A stretch of DNA of 56,067 nt. Source: Geminicoccaceae bacterium (GTDB taxonomy: Bacteria; Pseudomonadota; Alphaproteobacteria; Geminicoccales; Geminicoccaceae). The notes under the pieces were generated by a model. The model had not been told where the DNA came from and searched no databases. It saw only the letters and a program-made list of their open reading frames with translations. Location of the stretch: the NCBI GenBank assembly GCA_028285265.1, contig JANQPX010000072.1, positions 1-56,067 of the forward strand, read 5' to 3'. Below, piece by piece: positions 16,934-25,330 of the stretch. How positions within the stretch are numbered: position 1 is the stretch's first letter; the number at the start of each line of letters is the position of its first letter. The position numbers and the translations under genes are program-made.

Positions 16934-18349
16934 TTGGATCGGAAAACATTTCGCAACTGGGCACATCGCGCCGCGGACTGGTCGGCGGATTATCTTGAGC
17001 ATGTCCATGAGAAACCCGTACGGGCGCAAACAAAGCCGGGCGAAATCGCTGCCAAACTACCTGCGACGCCGCCCGAATTCGGCGACGACATGGAGCAGAT
17101 AATTCAGGATGTCGATCGACTCTTGATGCCCGGCATGACCCACTGGCAACATCCTCGATTTTTTGCCTATTTCCCCGCAAATTCAAGTCCGCCTTCGGTC
17201 ATTGCCGAGTACTTAACTGCGACCATGGCTGCTCAGTGCATGCTTTGGCAGACATCGCCTGCCGCAACCGAGCTTGAGACACATGTACTCGCGTGGCTTC
17301 GTCAGATGATCGGATTGCCTGACGACTTTCAGGCCGTCATTCAGGACAGTGCCTCATCCGCTACGCTCGCGGCAATCCTGACGGCTCGCGAGCAAGCTCT
17401 CTCCTTTCGGGGTAATAATGACGGCCTTGCCGACCATCCAGCCGTCCGGGTCTACTGTTCGGCGCAAGCCCACTCCTCAATTGACAAAGCCATTTGGATT
17501 GCCGGCATCGGCCAGAAGAATTTGGTTAAGATCGAGACTTACCCAGATAACGGAATGAATGCTGCCGCCTTAGAGCACGCAATTGAAGCCGATCGTGCCA
17601 ATGGAACCTATCCAGCAGCAGTCATCGCGACTGTTGGCAGCACCAGCATCGGTGCCATGGACGATCTCCGCACCATCGGCGAGGTCGCACAGCGTCAAGG
17701 GCTTTACTTCCACATCGATGCCGCCTGGGCAGGAAGCGCATTGATCTGTGAAGAATATCGCCATTTGATCGATGGTGTTGACCTGGCTGACAGCTTTGTC
17801 TTCAACCCGCATAAGTGGCTGCTGACGAACTTCGATTGCACCGCCCATTTCGTGAAAGACCCGAAGGCGCTCGTTCAAACGCTGGGCATTCAACCAGACT
17901 ACCTCAAGACCCAAGGAGCGGCTGGCTACAACTACAGTGAGTGGTCCATCCCACTTGGACGCCGCTTTCGCGCGCTCAAGCTTTGGTTTGTTATCCGAAG
18001 CTACGGCGTAAGCGCTCTTCGCCAAATCATCCGAAACCACATTTCCATGGCCGAAAGTCTAGCGAGCTGGATCGATGCTCATCCTCACTTTGAGCTGACC
18101 ACGAGACCATCGCTGTCACTCTTCACCTTTCGCTATGCGCCAAAAGGCGAAAGTGATTTGGATGAGCTTAATGCGAAACTTGTCCAGGCAATCAATGATG
18201 ATGGTCGCATTTATCTTACGCAAACACGCTATCAAAACGATTACGTCATCCGATTCTCAGTTGGACAACTCTACACTGCAGATCGGGACATCGAGCTGGC
18301 TTGGAACGTCATCCAAGAACTCGCTGGAGCCATCACAGCGGCGCCATAG
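16934..18349 (+). CDS. PLP-dependent group II amino-acid decarboxylase (aromatic-amino-acid type)
   Basis: A 471-residue group II decarboxylase. The conserved opening HPRFFAYFPANSS, His180 that stacks on the cofactor in AQAHSSIDKA, Asp262 in HIDAAWAG, and the Schiff-base Lys294 in FNPHKWLL all match DOPA/tyrosine/tryptophan decarboxylases. Product would be an aromatic amine such as tyramine or tryptamine; a phenylacetaldehyde-synthase-type activity cannot be excluded. The TTG start at 16934 has GGGAG 9 bases upstream. It is alone and divergent from the RpiR regulator, which probably controls it. An aromatic amine could feed phenylacetate catabolism (paaG/paaI at 3-4.6 kb), but that link is speculative. 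Confidence 0.9.
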   Translation: MDRKTFRNWAHRAADWSADYLEHVHEKPVRAQTKPGEIAAKLPATPPEFGDDMEQIIQDVDRLLMPGMTHWQHPRFFAYFPANSSPPSVIAEYLTATMAAQCMLWQTSPAATELETHVLAWLRQMIGLPDDFQAVIQDSASSATLAAILTAREQALSFRGNNDGLADHPAVRVYCSAQAHSSIDKAIWIAGIGQKNLVKIETYPDNGMNAAALEHAIEADRANGTYPAAVIATVGSTSIGAMDDLRTIGEVAQRQGLYFHIDAAWAGSALICEEYRHLIDGVDLADSFVFNPHKWLLTNFDCTAHFVKDPKALVQTLGIQPDYLKTQGAAGYNYSEWSIPLGRRFRALKLWFVIRSYGVSALRQIIRNHISMAESLASWIDAHPHFELTTRPSLSLFTFRYAPKGESDLDELNAKLVQAINDDGRIYLTQTRYQNDYVIRFSVGQLYTADRDIELAWNVIQELAGAITAAP

Positions 18350-18596
18350 CCGTGCCAACAAAGCTCGTGACCAATCGGAAACGGCTTAGAGATCAGGGTG
18401 TTGAACGTGTCGTGTGATTCAGATTTGCCATCGCGGGCATCGACGTCGACGCAGGGCGAACGACGTCATAAGCTCCCCCTCTGAAAGTGACGCTGTATGG
18501 CGCCTAGAACATTCAATAGGACGGCCGCGTTAACATGGTCCCGCAAACAGTTCTGAGTCTTGATGCCTTGCCACCCATCGAACTCGGACGTTTGGT

Positions 18597-18899
18597 CTAC
18601 TCGGTCTCGCCAGCAAGGCCTGAAAAGAGACTGCTGTTCACCAATTCGTCAGCAACGACGAACGCAAAGAGGCCGAACATCGTATACACGGAAATAGCGA
18701 GGCTGCCGATGGCGTAATCCATGGCCGCGCCGAGGCAAATAAGCATCGTCGTCAGCAAATAGAGGGACGTTTTGGCCAAAGAGATAGATCGGTCCAGATC
18801 GACTTGGTCTTGATCATGAGCCAATGTGTAGTTCAGCAGCAGTGCAATAAAGCAGCTGAGCATACCGGCGAAGATACCAAGAAACATGCTGTCGATCAT
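18597..18899 (-). CDS. small membrane protein, unknown function
   Basis: A 100-residue protein with three hydrophobic segments (about 5-25, 43-66 and 68-86) separated by a short acidic loop HDQDQVDLDRS. I do not recognise the family. The ATG at 18899 has AAGGAG 12 bases upstream, rather far. A second small membrane gene lies 178 bases upstream in the same direction, so both may be one transcript. The 247 bases between its stop and the decarboxylase stop hold no gene I can see. Confidence 0.6.
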   Translation of the reverse strand: MIDSMFLGIFAGMLSCFIALLLNYTLAHDQDQVDLDRSISLAKTSLYLLTTMLICLGAAMDYAIGSLAISVYTMFGLFAFVVADELVNSSLFSGLAGETE

Positions 18900-19077
18900 G
18901 GGCTAACTCTACTCCTTAGGCGCCATGAGGTGGAACACACGTGCGATCCGCAATGTTTGACCATTGCTCTGGATCAAAGCCAATCGGCCAAGCGCCCTTC
19001 TAACACATATACAGCAGCCCCGTCGTATTATTCCTTCCTGAGAGCAAAATTCTCTACTTCAAGTTGTTCCTAACCGC

Positions 19078-19410
19078 CTATGCTGCGTCAATTCTAGCTT
19101 GTAGCCGGTGACTAGCAGCTTCGACATGGAACCACGATTGTAGCAGCCGGAAAATCATAATTGCCATGACTGGCACGCCCAGCAGCACGGCGAGTTCGGC
19201 TGAGTCCGAGCCAAAATGAGCGATCTTAGTGACACTCACCGCGACGAGAACCAACCCCACGGCCAATCCTCCGGCAGTCACCATCTTGAGCAAATCATGA
19301 AACAATCGCTGTGATGCCGTTTGTTTACGTCTCGGCGTACGAATAGAAGCCAACAACGCAACGACACCAAGAATAGCGGCACCAATCATTGAGGTACTTA
19401 CGGCCAACAT
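19078..19410 (-). CDS. small membrane protein, unknown function
   Basis: A 110-residue protein with an N-terminal hydrophobic helix (1-22), a basic stretch RTPRRKQTASQR, and two further helices (about 43-62 and 74-90) before an amphipathic tail. The ATG has AGGAG 8 bases upstream, which supports a real gene. The family is not recognised. About 200 AT-rich bases separate it from the XdhC-like gene upstream and probably hold its promoter. Confidence 0.62.
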   Translation of the reverse strand: MLAVSTSMIGAAILGVVALLASIRTPRRKQTASQRLFHDLLKMVTAGGLAVGLVLVAVSVTKIAHFGSDSAELAVLLGVPVMAIMIFRLLQSWFHVEAASHRLQARIDAA

Positions 19411-19611
19411 CGAACAAGCTCCTATTCAGGTTTCCAATGATGTTTAGCCTATAGATTGTTATTATTTTCGCTACATATTTTCTTATGGTTGAATCACTCT
19501 TCATCGAATTGTTGTAACGAAACCACGCAAATTGTCGGTAAAATAAGAACTCTATCCATGATAAAGCGTGGCCTAAAGCATTGCGAATGCTTCAAGTATG
19601 CTGATTGCTGC

Positions 19612-19938
19612 TCAGGTGACGGCTTCGATATAAACCTCGAGTTTACCGCCGCAAGCAAGCCCGACTTCCCAGGCTTGTTCGTTAGAAACCCCGAAATCAA
19701 GCAGCTTGGGCGGTGCACCGTCCATGACCTCGAGTGCTTCTCTTACGACCGCACCCTCAATACAGCCACCGGAAACAGATCCCACCATCTCGCCTTGGTC
19801 ATTGACGCCGAGTTGGCTACCGACAGGACGCGGCGATGAACCCCAGGTGCTGACGACCGTCGCCACTGCAACCTTGTGGCCATTGGTTTGCCAGTTTGCG
19901 AGCTGCATCAGCACATCGTCGCTATTGGTGGTGAGCAT
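19612..19938 (-). CDS. XdhC/CoxI-like protein, N-terminal half only
   Basis: From ATG 19938 (GGAGAGG 6 bases upstream) the product has 108 residues and matches the N-terminal XdhC/CoxI domain: VATVVSTWGSSPRPVGSQLGV, then GSVSGGCIEGAVV and the end GLACGGKLEVYIE with its cysteine. XdhC inserts or protects the sulfurated molybdenum cofactor in xanthine dehydrogenase-type enzymes. Full proteins have a second Rossmann domain; here it is absent, though split versions exist in alphaproteobacteria. No molybdoenzyme or partner half is adjacent. The frame upstream to 20010 has no ribosome-binding support. Confidence 0.8.
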   Translation of the reverse strand: MLTTNSDDVLMQLANWQTNGHKVAVATVVSTWGSSPRPVGSQLGVNDQGEMVGSVSGGCIEGAVVREALEVMDGAPPKLLDFGVSNEQAWEVGLACGGKLEVYIEAVT

Positions 19939-19983
19939 ATGTGGCCTCTCCACATGAATGAGATCAGCAGACTTAACATAGTG

Positions 19984-20011
19984 TGTGATAGGGCCTGCGT
20001 CATCTATCACA
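19984..20011. promoter_or_regulatory. inverted repeat between xdhC-like and parA-like genes
   Basis: TGTGATAG and CTATCACA form a perfect 8-bp inverted repeat with a 12-base spacer. It lies 46 bases upstream of the xdhC-like start and 95 bases upstream of the parA-like start, a suitable place for a dimeric repressor or activator of either. The half-site TGTGA resembles a CRP/FNR-type half site, but the spacer is longer than usual for that family. Confidence 0.4.
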
Positions 20012-20105
20012 ACGCGTCATGCAACAGTGACAAAGATGCCGGTGGTATTTTGAGCAAAATTGGTTTTTCTATCGTTGATTGCATATGCCAACAGAGGGAC
20101 ATGAA

Positions 20106-20741
20106 ATGGCAGGCAAGGTGATTGTGATTGCGCAACAAAAAGGTGGTGCTGGCAAAACCACGCTCGCCATTCAGCTTGCCGTCGCCTGGCAGCAAATGGG
20201 AAAGCAGATCGCAATGATCGATGTCGACCCTCAGGGCAGCCTCACGGCTTGGCGGCATCTTCGTGACAGCTCCGTCGGCAAAGAGGAAGGTCCAGGGGTC
20301 GACACGCTTTCAGGATGGCGCCTGGGCAATCGGCTTTCTAAAACATCAAGCGACGCTGATATCGTGGTGGTCGACAGTCCGCCGCATGCCGAAACCGACG
20401 CGAAAGCAGCGGTGCGCGCTGCCGATTTGGTGCTCTTGCCCATCCAACCAACGATGCTTGACCTTTGGGCAACGACGGCAACGTTAGCGCTGGCTGAGGC
20501 GGAAAACACCAAAGCCCTCCTGGTATTGAACCGTGTTCCGCCGCGGAGTCTAACGGCAAACGCCGTTGCCACGGAGATTAAACGAAAAAAGTGGCCCGCC
20601 GCCCGCGCACGCCTTGGAAATCGGCAAGCATTTGCAGCGTCAATCAATGAAGGGAAAGGGGTCATCGAGACCGCGCGAAGCAGCATGGCCAGCAAGGAGG
20701 TCGAAGCGCTCGCACGGGAGGTTCTAAGAAAGTTGCGCTAG
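20106..20741 (+). CDS. orphan ParA/MinD-family ATPase
   Basis: A 211-residue deviant-Walker ATPase: QQKGGAGKTT with signature Lys12 and Lys17, switch I MIDVDPQGS, and Walker B VVVDSPPH. The size fits the small ParA group lacking an N-terminal HTH, as in plasmid or cargo-positioning ParA proteins. ATG 20106 is preferred because AGAGGG lies 7 bases before it; the frame extends to 20079. There is no ParB-like partner or repeat cluster next to it, so it may position a protein or organelle-like cargo instead of DNA. Its neighbour downstream is convergent. Confidence 0.85.
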   Translation: MAGKVIVIAQQKGGAGKTTLAIQLAVAWQQMGKQIAMIDVDPQGSLTAWRHLRDSSVGKEEGPGVDTLSGWRLGNRLSKTSSDADIVVVDSPPHAETDAKAAVRAADLVLLPIQPTMLDLWATTATLALAEAENTKALLVLNRVPPRSLTANAVATEIKRKKWPAARARLGNRQAFAASINEGKGVIETARSSMASKEVEALAREVLRKLR

Positions 20742-20939
20742 CTCCTCTCTTGATCCCTGAACGCCTTTTTTGGTCAAATTGGTGCCATCAACACTGTGCC
20801 GAGTAACGGGTGATGTGCGACGCTGGAGCCGTCAAACCTTGATTTCGCTGGTGTGGTCAGGCCCCTAGGTGCCTACCATCAGCGAAAGGACACGTTATCC
20901 GCACTGGCTGCGACGGCACAAGCTTGCAAAAGCGTCCGG

Positions 20940-21200
20940 TCACGGTTGATTGCGGGCCATGGCTTGAGCCATCTCACGCACGACACCGTCGGCACCGTTG
21001 GCTTTTAACTCCAGGGCCAGTTTCATAAGAAAGCCGAGCTTGCCGTCAGGAAAGCCATTGTCGACAAACCAGAACAAATACTCTTCTGGGAGTTCAATGA
21101 GGACACGTCCGTTAAACCGACCAAAAGGCATCTGCCAAGTAGCGAGTTTGAGCAGGTCATCCTGGGTAAAGCCAAGATCGGGCCCCTTGGGGCCGTCCAT
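20940..21200 (-). CDS. DUF3820-family protein
   Basis: An 86-residue protein (from ATG 21200) with the family core MPFGRFNGRVLIELPEEYL followed by WFVDNGFPDGKLG, known from DUF3820 / quorum-sensing-regulated virulence factor-like proteins. The role is unclear; some relatives are nuclease-associated. GAGG is 8 bases upstream of ATG 21200; an in-frame ATG at 21227 lacks such a site. It is convergent with the ParA-like gene over about 200 bases in which I see nothing else. Confidence 0.75.
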   Translation of the reverse strand: MDGPKGPDLGFTQDDLLKLATWQMPFGRFNGRVLIELPEEYLFWFVDNGFPDGKLGFLMKLALELKANGADGVVREMAQAMARNQP

Positions 21201-21524
21201 CTCCGAGTCCTCATCGGCCTTGATCATCGAACTGAGGCCCTATCGGTTGTTTCGTATTGACGCTCTAAGTGTCGCACGCCGAGGTCGTCAAATCCCGTCA
21301 TATGCAATGTCCCGACCTTGCTTAAGCGGCGCAATCTTTCCCTGATCGCCCGAGAGGCGCTAACACTGCGTCAAGAAGACGGTCCAGTTTCTGGGAAAGA
21401 GAACGATTTGGCCAGCTCGGGATGGTCGCCCACCCTCTTCATTGGAACGCTTGCAGCGCGCTCCGCCTGCCTCGATCAATCCGCATCCATAGTAAGCTGT
21501 AGCACGTCACCTCAAGGTGTTGTC

Positions 21525-22625
21525 CTATGCCCGCCCCCCTGACACCGCTGCAAGGGTCGGGCCAGGCTGCGCCGTCGCGTTTAAGCCGTCAATCGCTTCA
21601 ACCCAGCCGGATAGTTCGCGCGTCGTGATGTCGGCGAGCAAATCGATGTGCTCCTGCTCGGCGTTGAGGCACGGAATGTAAGCGAATTTTTCACCGCCGG
21701 CTTCTTCGAAGGCTTCGCGAATCTCCTCCTGGATTTCCTCAAGGGTCTCAACACAGTCAGCAGAGAAGCCCGGCGCTATGATGGCGATGTTCTTGTGGCC
21801 CTTCTTCGCTAAATCGGCGACGTGCTCGACGGTATAGGGACGAAGCCATTCTTCCTTGCCGAAAAGGGATTGAAAGGCAATTTGCAGCTGTTCTTCGGAC
21901 CAGCCCAAGCTTTCGCGCAGCAAGCGCGCAGTCTTTTGGCATTGGCAGTGGTAGGGGTCACCTGCGAGAAGATATCGTTTGGGGACACCGTGAAATGAGC
22001 TCACCAAGACATCCGGCTGCCAGTCAAGCGAAGCAAGATGGCGACGAACCGAATTTGCGAGAGCTTCGATGTAGCCGGGATGTTCGTAGTAGGCTGGCAC
22101 GGTGCGCACGGCAGGTTGCCAGCGGATCTTCATCAGAGCCCGAAATGCCTGGTCACAAGCTGTACCTGTGGTGGCAGCAGCGTATTGCGGGTAAAGCGGG
22201 AAGATTACGATACGCTGGCATCCCTGATCCTGAAGAGCCTTGATCTTGGAGGCCGTTGAAGGATTGCCATAACGCATACCGTAGTCAACGATGACGCCAT
22301 CGCCAAAGCGTTCGTTTAACGTTTTGCCGAGCTTTTCCGATTGTTCACGGGTGATCGTGCGCAAGGGGCTCTCATCACGCTCTTCATCCCAGATGCTGCG
22401 ATAGGCCTCGCCAGAAGAAAACGGGCGCTTGGTGAGAATGACGACATTCAACAGGATCTGCCAAAAGACCGGGTTAACCTCGATGACACGCTGATCGCTC
22501 AGGAATTCCTTGAGATATCGGCGCATGTCCCAATAGTTAGGGCTATCGGGAGTGCCAAGCGCGATTAAGAGCACGCCGACCTTCTCAGGCAGCACAGGCG
22601 GGTGGTCGGGTGGCAAAAGGGCCAT
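21525..22625 (-). CDS. hemH: ferrochelatase
   Basis: A 366-residue ferrochelatase that inserts Fe2+ into protoporphyrin IX to form protoheme. The metal-site His212 is in SSFHGVPKRY and the second catalytic residue Glu293 in GFSADCVETLEEI. The Cys pattern YHCQCQ near 226-229 is also seen in related enzymes. Length fits the proteobacterial family. AGGAGAG lies about 7 bases before the ATG. It is monocistronic with a 297-base spacer to the DUF3820 gene, in which only a poorly supported 74-codon plus-strand frame is open. Confidence 0.95.
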   Translation of the reverse strand: MALLPPDHPPVLPEKVGVLLIALGTPDSPNYWDMRRYLKEFLSDQRVIEVNPVFWQILLNVVILTKRPFSSGEAYRSIWDEERDESPLRTITREQSEKLGKTLNERFGDGVIVDYGMRYGNPSTASKIKALQDQGCQRIVIFPLYPQYAAATTGTACDQAFRALMKIRWQPAVRTVPAYYEHPGYIEALANSVRRHLASLDWQPDVLVSSFHGVPKRYLLAGDPYHCQCQKTARLLRESLGWSEEQLQIAFQSLFGKEEWLRPYTVEHVADLAKKGHKNIAIIAPGFSADCVETLEEIQEEIREAFEEAGGEKFAYIPCLNAEQEHIDLLADITTRELSGWVEAIDGLNATAQPGPTLAAVSGGRA

Positions 22626-22731
22626 CTATTCTCTCTCCTGGCTCAGCGGCGGCACGTCTTACCCGATTGATCTCGTTGTAACGGTTTGACCACAGGTTCG
22701 GATTAGTAGTTAGGCTCTGGTCCGGACCGGT

Positions 22732-23904
22732 TCAATCATTCCCTAAGCCGAGAATGGTAGCCGTTACGGCTTTGGCGCGCGGCACCAAGCTCTCGATATC
22801 GATGGCTTCGTCCGGTTGATGACCTCGTTCGCCGACCGGTCCAACAGCACAAAGTGTGGGGATGCCAAGCGCCGAAGTGAAGCCACTATCAGCGGCGCCG
22901 CCGCTGTAATCACCATCGACCGTGATGCCTAGGTTGGCTGAGGCCTCTTGATATTGTTGAAACAGCAACTGGTTGCCGGGGGTGAGTTCAAAGGGCAAAA
23001 ACACGGTCGGTGGATCGAATTGGGCCGTCGTGCGATCAACGTCGATACGTTCGACAATCTCGCTCACCGCGGTCTCAATAGCTGCGAGATCAGCCGCGGA
23101 CTTGTAACGGATATCGATCGAGCATTCGGCGGAAGGTGGGACGGTATTCATAGACTGCCCCCCACGGATGAGCCCAACATTCGCCGTGATGCCGGTCTCA
23201 TAGTCAGTGAGTTGTTCTAAGGCTTCAACTTTCCGGCAAAGCGCTCGGATCGCGCTGGCACCATGTTGATGGGCAGCGCCGGAATGGGCGGCAATACCCT
23301 CAACCTTGATCGTCGAAAACCAAGCACCTTTGCGCCCGCGCACAATATTGCCACTGGGACGGCCGGGCTCGCTATTGAAGACATAAGCCGCACTGCGTGC
23401 CATGGCTTCGATGACGGGTCTCGAGCTAGGCGAGCCTATCTCTTCATCTGAGGTAAAAAGCACATTGATGGGATGTGCATTGGCGCCAGACCGATGAAAC
23501 GCCTCTGCTACAAAGCAATTCATAACGAGGCCACTCTTCATATCGGCAATACCCGGACCATAGGCTTTGCCGGCTTCGACTCGAAACGGTCGCCTTGCTG
23601 CTTCACCTTTTGGGAACACCGTATCCCGATGTCCCATCAGCAAAATCGGCTTCGTATTCTCCTCTGTTTCAGCGGTTCTGACTTTGGCGATGAGGCAGTA
23701 GCCAGCATTCGGTCTTGGAATGATCTCCGTTTCGATGCCGCGCGTTTCAAGATGTGCTTTAATCGCATCGCCAACCGCATCCACACCCTCAAAATCGTAA
23801 GAGTTGGAATCAATATTGACGATCTGTTCCAGGAGTTCGAGCATCGGCTGTTGCTGTTGATCCAACCAGCCCAATACGTCCTTGTCGTCACTTGATGGCA
23901 GCAT
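22732..23904 (-). CDS. M20-family metallopeptidase (CPG2/ArgE-like)
   Basis: A 390-residue dinuclear zinc peptidase. Metal ligands and catalytic residues are visible: LLMGHRDTVFP (His92, with Asp94), bridging Asp121 in GIADMKSG, Glu154-Glu155 in FTSDEEIGS, and the late His in GERGHQPDEA. The dimerisation domain lies between (about 180-300). It resembles carboxypeptidase G2-type enzymes that remove glutamate or acyl groups. AGGAG is 8 bases before ATG 23904. It is divergent from an MFS carrier across about 140 bases; import of a substrate by that carrier and cleavage here is plausible. Confidence 0.88.
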   Translation of the reverse strand: MLPSSDDKDVLGWLDQQQQPMLELLEQIVNIDSNSYDFEGVDAVGDAIKAHLETRGIETEIIPRPNAGYCLIAKVRTAETEENTKPILLMGHRDTVFPKGEAARRPFRVEAGKAYGPGIADMKSGLVMNCFVAEAFHRSGANAHPINVLFTSDEEIGSPSSRPVIEAMARSAAYVFNSEPGRPSGNIVRGRKGAWFSTIKVEGIAAHSGAAHQHGASAIRALCRKVEALEQLTDYETGITANVGLIRGGQSMNTVPPSAECSIDIRYKSAADLAAIETAVSEIVERIDVDRTTAQFDPPTVFLPFELTPGNQLLFQQYQEASANLGITVDGDYSGGAADSGFTSALGIPTLCAVGPVGERGHQPDEAIDIESLVPRAKAVTATILGLGND

Positions 23905-24042
23905 CAGTGTCGCTCCTCACGCCTCGATTGTCGCCCCGCCTGGAGCTAGCAGATGGCGGCGAGGAGGGATACACGAAATCGAAGGAAGCATCGTGCCTAT
24001 CTGCTCGTCAATTTTCATGTCTCTCTGTCAAAAGGAAATCAT

Positions 24043-25311
24043 GTGTCGGGACAATTCCGCAAAAGCTTAGCGCTTGGCGTCAACCAGCGCTTCTTTTACG
24101 GCTGGGTCATGGTCGTCGTTGCAATGGCTGGCTACTTCGCGAGCGGCCCAGGCCAGTCCCATATCTTCAGCGTCTTCATTCTGCCGCTTTCGAACGACCT
24201 CGGCCTTGATCAAACTGAGATCTCGCTTGCCTACGCCCTTGCAACCCTCGCGGCCGCCTTTGGCCTTCCTTATGTCGGGCGGATGATCGATCGCTACGGA
24301 ATGCGCCGGATCGTGTTCATTGCAACCTCTCTTTTTGGCCTCGCAGCCATTGCCTTCGGGCAGGTCCAAGGCCTCATTATGCTCTGCCTCCTGTTCGGCG
24401 CGCTTCGGTTCTTGGGCCAAGGCACCTTGATGTTGAGTTCGGCCAATTTGGTCGCGCAGTGGTTCAATGCCAAAAGGGGCTTTGCCGCAAGCCTTATGGC
24501 GCTCGGCTTCTCAGCGAGCGTCGCCCTGCATCCTCCCTTGGCCCAATGGCTGATCGACCAGGTAGGCTGGCGTGATGCCTGGCTTTGGCTCGGAATCATG
24601 ACCTGGGTGCTCTATCTGCCGTTGGTCTTTTTCCTCGTTCAAAATAAGCCGGAAGACATAGGCCTACTTCCTGATGGCGACGACATTGCCACACGCAGCA
24701 ACATCTCAAACGCCGCAGATATAGGGCTCACGAGCACCGACGCATTACGGACGCCGGCCTTTTGGATCACGGCAATCTCGCTGGCAAGTTTTTCAATGTT
24801 GGTGACGGCACTTTTCTTTTATCAGGTCTCAATTTTCAGGACCCAAGGATTGAGTGAGCAGATCGCCGCTCGGATCTTCCCCATCTCCGCAGTGACGATG
24901 GTCTGCTGCATGCCGATCTTTGGCCGGATGCTGGATCGCTTCCCAACCAAGCCCCTCTTCGCGTCTGGCGTACTCCTGATGACGGCATCCATGATCGCTC
25001 TAACCTTGGTTCACGATCTGTCCACAGCAATCATTTATGCGGTGATTTTCGGTATGAACAATGCCGCCGTCCATGCTCTGCTCGGCTATGTCTGGCCGCG
25101 TTTTTTTGGCCGAAAGCACCTGGGATCAATCCAAGGCACCGCTACGACAATCATGGTCGTTGGTGCTTCCATCGGCCCTCTTCCCTTCGGCGCGGCCTAT
25201 GACATGACGGGTAGCTACAGGATCGCCCTGTTGACACTGGCCCTTTTACCGGTGGTATGCGCCATTGCCGTCCTCTTCATGCGTCCCCCAGATCTTAGCA
25301 GGACGGCCTAA
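24043..25311 (+). CDS. MFS transporter (oxalate/formate antiporter or MCT-like)
   Basis: A 422-residue, 12-helix major facilitator protein. RFFYGWVMVVVAMAGYF at the N-terminus, VGRMIDRYGMRRIV (motif A), and a central loop with PEDIGLLPDG are typical of the monocarboxylate/OFA-like group. GTG 24043 is chosen since AAGGA lies 6 bases before it; the 30 upstream in-frame residues are polar and not needed. It likely imports an organic acid. Divergent from the M20 peptidase and followed 19 bases later by the remains of a nuclease/phosphatase-like gene. Confidence 0.86.
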   Translation: MSGQFRKSLALGVNQRFFYGWVMVVVAMAGYFASGPGQSHIFSVFILPLSNDLGLDQTEISLAYALATLAAAFGLPYVGRMIDRYGMRRIVFIATSLFGLAAIAFGQVQGLIMLCLLFGALRFLGQGTLMLSSANLVAQWFNAKRGFAASLMALGFSASVALHPPLAQWLIDQVGWRDAWLWLGIMTWVLYLPLVFFLVQNKPEDIGLLPDGDDIATRSNISNAADIGLTSTDALRTPAFWITAISLASFSMLVTALFFYQVSIFRTQGLSEQIAARIFPISAVTMVCCMPIFGRMLDRFPTKPLFASGVLLMTASMIALTLVHDLSTAIIYAVIFGMNNAAVHALLGYVWPRFFGRKHLGSIQGTATTIMVVGASIGPLPFGAAYDMTGSYRIALLTLALLPVVCAIAVLFMRPPDLSRTA

Positions 25312-25330
25312 GCATCGCCTCACAAGTATC

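Noticed and set aside
21318..21542. 74-codon plus-strand frame upstream of hemH end
   Set aside because: Begins with TTG without ribosome site, runs into the hemH 3' end and shows no recognisable domain.
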